From Zhenhengia stercoravium (GTDB lineage Bacteria; Bacillota; Clostridia; Lachnospirales; Cellulosilyticaceae): a DNA stretch of 17,201 nucleotides. Made by a program: the position numbers and the translations under genes. Position 1 is the stretch's first letter, and each line of letters starts with the position of its first letter. Below the pieces are notes generated by a model that was not told the origin of the DNA, ran no database searches, and worked only from the letters and a program-made list of their open reading frames with translations. Where the stretch lies: assembly GCA_018883975.1 (NCBI GenBank), contig JAHLFD010000220.1, positions 1-17,201 of the forward strand. Direction: 5' to 3'. Of the stretch, positions 7,477 through 13,678 are shown piece after piece.

Positions 7477-7519
7477 AATAACTCAGGACTAGTACAAATA
7501 GTTCTGAGTTATTTTTTTT
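7477..7519 (+). terminator. Strong Rho-independent terminator after galU
   Basis: AATAACTCAGGACTA (7477-7491) pairs with TAGTTCTGAGTTATT (7499-7513), a 15-bp stem with one G-U and a 7-nt loop. A run of eight T (7512-7519) follows. It separates the peptidoglycan/galU cluster from the S-layer-like genes. Confidence 0.92.
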
Positions 7520-7675
7520 GTGTGCGCACAACATTGTACGAAAGTTTAAAGTTTTAACTAATTGTTACGAAATATTAAATAGAACAAGGGGCAAGAAAAA
7601 ATTTCCATATTGTAATTGTTTAGGGGGTATCCCTTGAGAATACAAGGGAAAACCATAAATGGTTAATATTGGTAG
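7520..7675. other. Gene-free upstream region of the first S-layer-like gene, with three short inverted repeats
   Basis: No gene was seen. The stretch holds a perfect 10-bp palindrome TGTGCGCACA (7521-7530), a stem CCCTTG (7631-7636) / CAAGGG (7643-7648) with a 6-nt loop, and AACCAT (7651-7656) / ATGGTT (7659-7664) around AA. The last two lie about 12-45 bp upstream of the TTACA element. They could be binding sites for regulators of the downstream promoter; no named riboswitch or RNA family was recognised. Confidence 0.4.
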
Positions 7676-7693
7676 GTTACATAAATATTACAA
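7676..7693 (+). promoter_or_regulatory. TTACA direct-repeat element, copy 1 (candidate activator box)
   Basis: GTTACA (7676-7681) and ATTACA (7687-7692) are direct repeats with an 11-bp period, about one helical turn. The last A lies 15 nt before the -35 box at 7708. The same arrangement occurs at 13557-13573 before the third paralogue with identical spacing to its -35. The geometry is like that of OmpR/PhoP-type response-regulator boxes (B. subtilis PhoP uses TTAACA-like repeats of 11-bp period). The regulator is not identified. Confidence 0.55.
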
Positions 7694-7707
7694 TGTCGTA
7701 AAAAAGC

Positions 7708-7737
7708 TTGATAATACTTGAATGCATCTTGTATAAT
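7708..7737 (+). promoter_or_regulatory. Sigma-A promoter of the first S-layer-like gene
   Basis: TTGATA (7708-7713) and a perfect TATAAT (7732-7737) are separated by 18 nt. The start site would be near 7744, giving a leader of about 139 nt before ATG 7883, which is long for this window. Confidence 0.75.
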
Positions 7738-7761
7738 CGGACTGTAAAACAAAAAAGATGT

Positions 7762-7854
7762 GCAATTTACAAGGTGTTTTAATTTATTATAAGCATATTA
7801 AATAATATTAAATAAATATTACAAAACATTACATACACATAACCTTGTAATTGC
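7762..7854 (+). other. Potential leader stem-loop in the first S-layer-like mRNA
   Basis: GCAATTTACAAGG (7762-7774) pairs with CCTTGTAATTGC (7843-7854): 12 pairs with one bulged base. The enclosed 68 nt are almost wholly A/T and include another TTACA pair (7819-7823 and 7829-7833). The stem ends about 15 nt upstream of the GGGAGG ribosome binding site (7870-7875), leaving it free. A protective 5' structure giving a long-lived mRNA, as known for some S-layer transcripts, is a plausible role; this is inference. Confidence 0.5.
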
Positions 7855-7882
7855 CTAACGACAACTTAAGGGAGGCTTAATT

Positions 7883-9997
7883 ATGAAATTACGTCAAAAA
7901 TTAGCTATGGTATTAGCTTCAGCAATGATCGTGACAGCAGTACCAGTAACAACAATGGCAGCATCACAAAATGGTTTCAACAAAACTCTTTCAATCGTTG
8001 CTGACCAAGAAATTACATCAGATTCAGGTTTATTCTTAAATGTAGAATATTCAGATGCAGATAAAGCAGCTGCTGCAAAAGGTGATGTATTCTTCATCAA
8101 TGCAACAGATTTCGAATTCACAAAAGAAGCTTATGACAGTGTAGATGGACAAGGTCATACAGCATCAACAGGTGCAAAAGTAGAGTGGTTATCAGAAACT
8201 CAATTAAAAGTAACAGCAGAAGCTGGTGAATTAGCAATTGCTATCGTTGGTACACCTAAAAAAGGTACTCCAGCAATTACAGTAGATGGTGAAGATTCAT
8301 TAGCTACATCGGGCAAATATGCATTAACTAGTTCAGAAGTTGTAACTGATAAAGCTTTAGTAGCAACAGCTGGTTCAGCTAAAAACATTTCTGTAGATGG
8401 TGAAGGCCAAATCGCAGATATTACAGTTGAAGAAAAAACTGCTGGAGCTCTTAAAAATGGTAGTGTAATTACAGTATCACTTCCAAATAGCTCAGACTTA
8501 GACTTCAAACTTGGTTCAGATATCACAGTTGAAGGTCTTAGAGGACTTGCTGGTCAAGACGTAAAAGTAAAAGCAGCATACCGTGATAATGATAAAAAAG
8601 TATTAGAGCTTACAGTAGAAGGTATTACTTCATCTGCATCAAGAGGCGGAATTAAAATCAAAGGTATTGAAGTTCAAGCTGAAAACCCAAGATATGAAGT
8701 AGAAACTGGTGAAGTAAAAGTAACTGTTAAAGCTGACAAAATGGAAGATGCTAAATTAGTAGTTGCTAACGTAGCTGATTTCGGTGTTAAACTTAACGTT
8801 GAAGAAGAAGTTGAAGTTGTAGCTGGTAAAGATGGCGAAACTGTAAAAGTTACATTAGAAGAAAATGCAATTGCAAGCTTAAATAAACGTCAAGATGTTT
8901 ACTTCGAATTAGAAGGTGCAAACATTGTTAAGGATACACTTAAAGTAGTTGAAGGTGCAGAAGACATCTTAACTCAAGAAACAGAAAAAGACGAAGTTAC
9001 AGGTCTTACATTAGATACAGCTAAACTTAGCGATACAAAAGCAAACAAAATTGTATTCGAATTCGAATTAGAAGGTAAAGCGAGCCAAACTGGTGATGTT
9101 GTATTAACAGCATCAAGCAGAAACTTTGAAAACGATATCGAACTTAAAGTTGGTACAGTTAAAGAAGCTGTTAAAGTAGAAGCAGAAGCTATGACTGTTA
9201 AAGTTGGTCTTAAAGGTCAAAAAGGTGGTAAATTAGTTATCACTGAAACAGAAGCTGAAATGTTACCACGTGGTAAAGAAATCGTAGTTGAAGTAGCTAA
9301 AGATAAAGCTGACGGTATCCACGTAGTAGACGCTAAAGTAGAAGCTGAAGATGTACAAATCAAAAATGTAAAAGTTGAAGATGGAAAAATTAAATTCGTT
9401 ATCGACAGAACATCAAATGAAGCTGGTACAATCACAATTACAGATATCGAAGTAGATACAGATAGAACTGTTCCAGAAGGTGAGTTTGACTTAACAATTG
9501 GTGGTTCAGCAATTTCTAAACATGCTGATGATGTAATCACAGTAGAAGACTTCTTAGTAGTTGGTACACCAAACACAGAAGATAACAATGCATCAAATGG
9601 TCTTAAAAAAGGTACAGGTATCTTCAAAGTTGGAGAAAGAAAATACACAATCAATGGTGAAACTAAAGAAATGGATGCAGCGCCATACATCTCTAAAGCA
9701 AACCGTGTTATGGTACCAGTAAGATACGTATCAGACGTATTTGGTGTAAATGGTAAAGATGTATTATTCTCTAAAGAAAATGGTGGAACAATCACTATCT
9801 TCGCTGGTAGCCGTGTACTTCAAGTAGTAAACGGAAGCAATATTGCACTTGTAAATGGTGTAAGAGTTCCTATGGATGAAAAAGTAACAATCATCGATGG
9901 TAGAACATATGTACCAGTAGGTGAAATGGCTAGATTATTAGACGTAGAAGTTCAATGGTCTAACGAAACAAAAACAGCTACATTTACAAATAGATAA
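7883..9997 (+). CDS. S-layer-like secreted protein with C-terminal copper-amine-oxidase-N-like domain (paralogue 1)
   Basis: The 704-residue protein has a signal peptide (MKLRQKLAMVL..., cleavage near residues 26-28 after TMA). A long beta-rich acidic region shows three related segments, each with a motif like E-x3-A-x2-L-x5-I/V-x-V at about 178, 322 and 449. The C-terminal module (about 578-704) matches the copper amine oxidase N-terminal-like/stalk domain (PF07833 type): RVMVPVRYVSDVFG, GGTITI and DGRTYVPVGEMARLLDVEVQW. No cysteine and no SLH repeat were seen. It is probably an abundant cell-surface coat protein, the C-terminal domain perhaps acting as wall anchor; neither role is proven. 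Codon choice is strongly biased (AAA, GAA, GGT, GTA/GTT, ACA), unlike paralogue 2. GGGAGG lies 7 nt upstream. True copper oxidase activity is not implied. Confidence 0.85.
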   Translation: MKLRQKLAMVLASAMIVTAVPVTTMAASQNGFNKTLSIVADQEITSDSGLFLNVEYSDADKAAAAKGDVFFINATDFEFTKEAYDSVDGQGHTASTGAKVEWLSETQLKVTAEAGELAIAIVGTPKKGTPAITVDGEDSLATSGKYALTSSEVVTDKALVATAGSAKNISVDGEGQIADITVEEKTAGALKNGSVITVSLPNSSDLDFKLGSDITVEGLRGLAGQDVKVKAAYRDNDKKVLELTVEGITSSASRGGIKIKGIEVQAENPRYEVETGEVKVTVKADKMEDAKLVVANVADFGVKLNVEEEVEVVAGKDGETVKVTLEENAIASLNKRQDVYFELEGANIVKDTLKVVEGAEDILTQETEKDEVTGLTLDTAKLSDTKANKIVFEFELEGKASQTGDVVLTASSRNFENDIELKVGTVKEAVKVEAEAMTVKVGLKGQKGGKLVITETEAEMLPRGKEIVVEVAKDKADGIHVVDAKVEAEDVQIKNVKVEDGKIKFVIDRTSNEAGTITITDIEVDTDRTVPEGEFDLTIGGSAISKHADDVITVEDFLVVGTPNTEDNNASNGLKKGTGIFKVGERKYTINGETKEMDAAPYISKANRVMVPVRYVSDVFGVNGKDVLFSKENGGTITIFAGSRVLQVVNGSNIALVNGVRVPMDEKVTIIDGRTYVPVGEMARLLDVEVQWSNETKTATFTNR

Positions 9998-10043
9998 TTT
10001 TACACAAATAGATAATTATAATTAATAACTACCCCTTCATTAA

Positions 10044-10079
10044 AGAGGCATAGGCTTAAAGGCTTATGTCTCTTTTTTT
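10044..10079 (+). terminator. Rho-independent terminator after paralogue 1
   Basis: AGAGGCATAGGC (10044-10055) pairs with GCTTATGTCTCT (10062-10073), 12 bp with two G-U pairs and a 6-nt loop, then a T run to 10079. Confidence 0.88.
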
Positions 10080-10122
10080 ATGCAATTTTTATTACTATAA
10101 GATTAAAATTTAAATATATGTA

Positions 10123-10150
10123 TTGTTTTTGGAATTAAAAGTAATATACT
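10123..10150 (+). promoter_or_regulatory. Candidate weak sigma-A promoter of paralogue 2
   Basis: TTGTTT (10123-10128) and TATACT (10145-10150) are 16 nt apart. The -35 is poor and no TTACA repeat pair lies upstream, in contrast to the promoters of paralogues 1 and 3. The expected leader is only about 25 nt. Confidence 0.45.
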
Positions 10151-10181
10151 TGTGTTAAGTATTTCAACGAGGAGGATTCCA

Positions 10182-12263
10182 ATGAAGATAAGAAATCAAA
10201 AGCTTATTATGGCAGTACTTATAGCGACTTTAACTGTAGGGGGACTAAGTGTGCCAGTAAGTGCAAAGTCCAAAAATAACTTTAATAAAACCGTATCTAT
10301 AGCTCAAGGAACTGTTTTGGATGAGACGAGAGGCCTTTATTTTACTATGGATTTTGAAGCAGGCCAGCTTAGCCACGGTGCTACATTTTTTATAGAGAGT
10401 GAGGACTTTGTATTCAATTCTAAGCTCTATAAAAATTTTACAGATAAAGATGTAGAAGTAACTTATCAAAGTAGAACAAAACTCAAGGTAACGATTGATA
10501 AGACAAGTGCTGCTAAAAATATAAATATTCCTGTATATGGAGAAGTAACAAGTGATACTCCGACCTTAATTGTAGACGGGGACAATTCAACTGCTACATC
10601 GGGGGAATATCCTCTTACTTCAAATGGCAAGGTAGAAGAATATGCACTCACTGTAGCAACTGGAGATATTCCTAATATTGCTGTAGATGGGACAGGTCCT
10701 ATTGCATCTATTCAAATTATTGAAAATGTGGCAGGTACACTTAAGTCAGGGAGTAGAATCAGGCTCACTCTTCCAAGTAACAGTAATCTGAAATTTAGAG
10801 AACCAGATACACTTAAAGTAGAAGGTATAAGAGGAACAGATGCAACATATGCCAGAATAAAAGTAGATGAGAAGAACTCAGATGATAAGAATCTTTGGCT
10901 TATTATAGAAGGGATTGATCCAAGTGCGACAAGAGGCGGGATTAAGGTTCAAGGCATTGAGGTGATGCCAGAACGAAAAAGTGAAAAACTAGATAAGGGC
11001 GATGTGAAAGTCACCTTTAGGATGGATGACTTAAAAAAGACTGAACTTGTAGTCGGGCGTGTAGCTGAGGAGGGGGTCAATTTATCTGTTAAAGAAGAAG
11101 CTGTACTTGTAGCAGGTAAAGAGAGTAAAACTGTAGAGGTTACAGTAAGTGAAAATACAGCAGGGAGTCTAAGCAGACGTCATAATGTGTACTTTGAAGT
11201 AAAAGGTGCAAAGGTTGTTCCAGGAACCCTTAAAGTAGTAGGAGATAGCAAGATTATACTAGAGGAAGATATTGATAAGAAAACGAAAGAAGTAGTAGGC
11301 TTTACCCTTGATACACGCAGAATAGATCCAATCAATATTACAAAGCTAACTTTTAGTTTTGAACTAGAAGCGGAAGCTGGTGAAGTTGGTGATATTACTT
11401 TAGTAGCAGACGCTTATAAGTTTGAAGAAAAAGTGAAACTAGGAACAGTAAAGCCAGCTGTAGAACTAAAAATGAACCCTATTGTGTTAAGAACAGCTCT
11501 TAAAGATCAAGTAGGTGGAGAACTTATTATAAGTGAAACAAGAACAGGCCTATTTAATGCAGGTGAAGAGATTATTATAGCTGTAGAAAAGGCAGGAGAA
11601 GGCATTACCTTTACAGATGCAAAGGTAGCAGGAGAGGATGTACGCCTTAAAACGCCAAAGTTTGAAGATGGAAAGATTATTTTAACTATAGAACGTGGTT
11701 CAGATGAGAAGGCAGTAATTAGGTTATCAGACCTAGAAATTTGTGTGGACGGATTAGTAGATGAAGGAAACTATGATGTCGTTCTAAGTGGCAGTGCCTT
11801 ATCAGATCATAAGAATGATGAAATGGTGTTAAAAGATGTATTAAAAGTAGGTAAACAAACACAAGAGACTCAAGGAATAACAGCTAACTTTATCATAGAT
11901 GAAGCTTTCTATACCCTTAACAATAAGGTAGAGTACATGGATGCCGCACCATATCTAACACAGTCTGGCCGTGTTATGGTACCTATTAAGTATGTGGCAG
12001 ATGCATTTGATATCAAAGGGGATAAGATGAAGTTCTCAAACGAAAATGGTGGTACGATTACCCTTGAAACAGAAGATGTCATATTACAATTAGTAAATGG
12101 AAGCAAGATGGCTATAGTGAATGGTGTACAAACACCTATGGATGAAAGTGTAACAATCCGAGATGGGAGAACTTATGTACCAGTAGGTCCAGTAGCGAGA
12201 TTTTTAGGAATCGATGTTAAATGGTCTGAAGCAACTAAAACAGCTACTTTTACTAAGAACTAA
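10182..12263 (+). CDS. S-layer-like secreted protein with C-terminal copper-amine-oxidase-N-like domain (paralogue 2, divergent)
   Basis: The 693-residue protein is full length and collinear with paralogues 1 and 3. It has a signal peptide ending near VPVSAKS, the N-terminal NNFNKTVSIAQGT stretch, internal segments with E-N-x-A-G-x-L-like motifs at about 174, 322 and 446, and the C-terminal module (about 568-693) with RVMVPIKYVADAF, GGTITL and DGRTYVPVGPVARFLGIDVKW. ATG 10182 is chosen because GGAGG (10171-10175) is 6 nt upstream; a frame opening at 10152 would put that site inside the gene. Unlike its neighbours it uses AAG, GAG, GGG, AGG and CTC freely, suggesting lower expression. It has one cysteine (LEICVDG). 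It is no pseudogene by any visible sign. An alternative or conditional coat protein is one reading. Confidence 0.82.
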   Translation: MKIRNQKLIMAVLIATLTVGGLSVPVSAKSKNNFNKTVSIAQGTVLDETRGLYFTMDFEAGQLSHGATFFIESEDFVFNSKLYKNFTDKDVEVTYQSRTKLKVTIDKTSAAKNINIPVYGEVTSDTPTLIVDGDNSTATSGEYPLTSNGKVEEYALTVATGDIPNIAVDGTGPIASIQIIENVAGTLKSGSRIRLTLPSNSNLKFREPDTLKVEGIRGTDATYARIKVDEKNSDDKNLWLIIEGIDPSATRGGIKVQGIEVMPERKSEKLDKGDVKVTFRMDDLKKTELVVGRVAEEGVNLSVKEEAVLVAGKESKTVEVTVSENTAGSLSRRHNVYFEVKGAKVVPGTLKVVGDSKIILEEDIDKKTKEVVGFTLDTRRIDPINITKLTFSFELEAEAGEVGDITLVADAYKFEEKVKLGTVKPAVELKMNPIVLRTALKDQVGGELIISETRTGLFNAGEEIIIAVEKAGEGITFTDAKVAGEDVRLKTPKFEDGKIILTIERGSDEKAVIRLSDLEICVDGLVDEGNYDVVLSGSALSDHKNDEMVLKDVLKVGKQTQETQGITANFIIDEAFYTLNNKVEYMDAAPYLTQSGRVMVPIKYVADAFDIKGDKMKFSNENGGTITLETEDVILQLVNGSKMAIVNGVQTPMDESVTIRDGRTYVPVGPVARFLGIDVKWSEATKTATFTKN

Positions 12264-12329
12264 TTACAATAAAAGGATATATGAATGTTATTTTAATATT
12301 AATGTATTATTAAGTTTTGACTACAAGAG

Positions 12330-12358
12330 TTGAATAATAATAAAGGCAATAATATACT
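12330..12358 (+). promoter_or_regulatory. Sigma-A promoter of the coiled-coil/acidic secreted protein gene
   Basis: TTGAAT (12330-12335) and TATACT (12353-12358) are separated by exactly 17 nt, giving a leader of about 40 nt. No terminator was seen between 12263 and this site, so readthrough from paralogue 2 is possible. Confidence 0.6.
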
Positions 12359-12405
12359 TAAATTAATTAAAGAAATGATGATTTTACATAAGGAGGATTT
12401 GAGAA

Positions 12406-13551
12406 ATGAAATTAAGAAGTAAAAAAATCATGGCAGTACTTATGGCAAGTACTATTGCAACAGGAGCTTTTGCAGTAAGTGCAGCAAATCTTACAAAAAA
12501 CGTACAACTTCGTTATAACAATATTAACGTTAAAGTAGATGGCCAGTACAAAGTGCCTAATATGGAACCATTCTTTATTGGAGATTCTGTATATGTATCA
12601 CTTCGTGATGCAGGTCAATTAATTGGTAGTCAAGTAAACTGGAATGGTACTACAAATACAGTAGAAATCAACACAAGCAGTATTGCAAACTCAGCACTTG
12701 AAGCAGAACTTGCTACTAGAAATCATGAACTTGCAGTAGCTAAATCAGAGATGCAAAAAATGCAAGATAAGATTGAACAGTATGAGAAAAAATTAGGCAT
12801 CACAGATGACAAAGATGATGATAAAGATGAAGACGAAGATAAAGATGAAGACAATAGCATAGCTGCATCAGACTTAAAAGATATGCTTAAAAAATTAGAT
12901 AAATACTACAGTGATAAATATGATGTAGAATGGGAATTTACACTTAAAGGTAATGAAAAAGGCCTTAGACTAGTAATGGAATACGACAGCAAAGCTGATG
13001 GAAAAGCATTTAAAGAAATTTCTAAATCAAACCTTGAAAAGTTAGCTAAAGATATTATGAGAGACATTCAAAGTGACCTTGGCAAGATTAAGGTAGAAGG
13101 TAAGATTTATGATACAAGAGAAGAAGTAACAAAAGCAGAATTTACTATGTCAACAAAAGGTGTATTTGACTTTGAATACAACCGTAGTGGTGATTTTGAC
13201 GAAGAAGAATTAAAAGATTATGCTAAAATTTTAGAAGATAAATATGACGACTTCCCAAGCCTCAACTTTGGCGGAACATTTGATGGGGGTTCTATCCGTG
13301 TCAGAGAGATCGTACTTACAGAAGATGATGGTGACCTTGAATTTGAAATCTATACAGATTACGCCGATATGAGTATTGCTAAAAGGGCATGGGATGATAT
13401 GGATGCTACAGCAAAAAATAAATTAGAAGAATATATGGAAGATATTCAAGATGAAATCGAAGAAGAGTTCGATGCTAAAGTAATAGGCTATGTATTTAAT
13501 GAAAGTAAAGAAGTTATTGCTACTTACAATACAAGTTTAAAACTTAATTAG
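12406..13551 (+). CDS. Secreted protein with copper-amine-oxidase-N-like (stalk) domain, coiled coil and acidic linker
   Basis: The 381-residue protein has a signal peptide (MKLRSKKIMAVLMAS..., cleavage near VSAA, residues 24-27). A small N-terminal stalk-type domain follows (about 30-90: NMEPFFIGDSVYVSLRDAGQ, then VNWNGTTNTVEI). Next come a coiled-coil stretch (about 97-131), a linker of almost only Asp, Glu and Lys (133-150), and an unrecognised alpha/beta C-terminal region rich in acidic residues (about 151-381). It differs from the S-layer paralogues in domain order, since its stalk-type domain is N-terminal. It has no cysteine. AGGAGG ends 9 nt upstream of ATG. A rod-like wall-associated protein placed between coat genes suggests a surface role; function unknown. 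The acidic linker might bind calcium, which is speculative. Confidence 0.8.
   Translation: MKLRSKKIMAVLMASTIATGAFAVSAANLTKNVQLRYNNINVKVDGQYKVPNMEPFFIGDSVYVSLRDAGQLIGSQVNWNGTTNTVEINTSSIANSALEAELATRNHELAVAKSEMQKMQDKIEQYEKKLGITDDKDDDKDEDEDKDEDNSIAASDLKDMLKKLDKYYSDKYDVEWEFTLKGNEKGLRLVMEYDSKADGKAFKEISKSNLEKLAKDIMRDIQSDLGKIKVEGKIYDTREEVTKAEFTMSTKGVFDFEYNRSGDFDEEELKDYAKILEDKYDDFPSLNFGGTFDGGSIRVREIVLTEDDGDLEFEIYTDYADMSIAKRAWDDMDATAKNKLEEYMEDIQDEIEEEFDAKVIGYVFNESKEVIATYNTSLKLN
12820..12855 (+). repeat. 18-nt imperfect tandem repeat encoding the acidic linker
   Basis: GATAAAGATGAAGACGAA (12820-12837) is followed by GATAAAGATGAAGACAAT (12838-12855), 16 of 18 identical, with a related GATGACAAAGATGAT just before (12805-12819). 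The repeat stays in frame and codes for D-K-D-E-D units, so copy-number change would lengthen or shorten the linker without a frameshift. Confidence 0.7.
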
Positions 13552-13556
13552 AATTT

Positions 13557-13574
13557 GTTACAAGAAAGTTACAA
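13557..13574 (+). promoter_or_regulatory. TTACA direct-repeat element, copy 2 (candidate activator box)
   Basis: GTTACAA (13557-13563) is repeated exactly at 13568-13574, period 11 bp. The last A of the second TTACA (13573) lies 15 nt before the -35 box at 13589, the same distance as in front of paralogue 1. A degenerate TTTACT (13580-13585) lies between the pair and the -35. It begins 6 bp after the stop codon of the preceding gene. Confidence 0.55.
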
Positions 13575-13588
13575 TTGCATTTACTAGA

Positions 13589-13617
13589 TTGACTTTAAAA
13601 ATATACCCATATATAAT
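13589..13617 (+). promoter_or_regulatory. Near-consensus sigma-A promoter of paralogue 3
   Basis: TTGACT (13589-13594) and a perfect TATAAT (13612-13617) are separated by 17 nt. This is the best promoter in the window. The leader would be about 55 nt and contains an A/T-only palindrome (AAATTATAATTT) shortly before the ribosome binding site. Confidence 0.85.
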
Positions 13618-13678
13618 TTAGTATGAAATGGAAAGTTATATATGAAATTAAATTATAATTTGAAGGGGGACGTTGATA

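Noticed and set aside
7520..7740. Known riboswitch (c-di-GMP, c-di-AMP, T-box) before the first coat gene
   Set aside because: None of the conserved core sequences I know for these classes could be found, and most of the region lies upstream of the predicted start site.
9217..9795. Minus-strand 192-codon open frame antisense to paralogue 1 (and similar ones at 8200-8526, 13843-14400 and 15064-15438)
   Set aside because: Composition is Ser/Thr/Val/Ile-rich as expected from the reverse of biased Glu/Lys/Thr codons; no start signals; they recur because the paralogues share codon bias.
12805..12855. CRISPR or satellite-like repeat
   Set aside because: The repeat is in frame, encodes an acidic linker and has no spacers.
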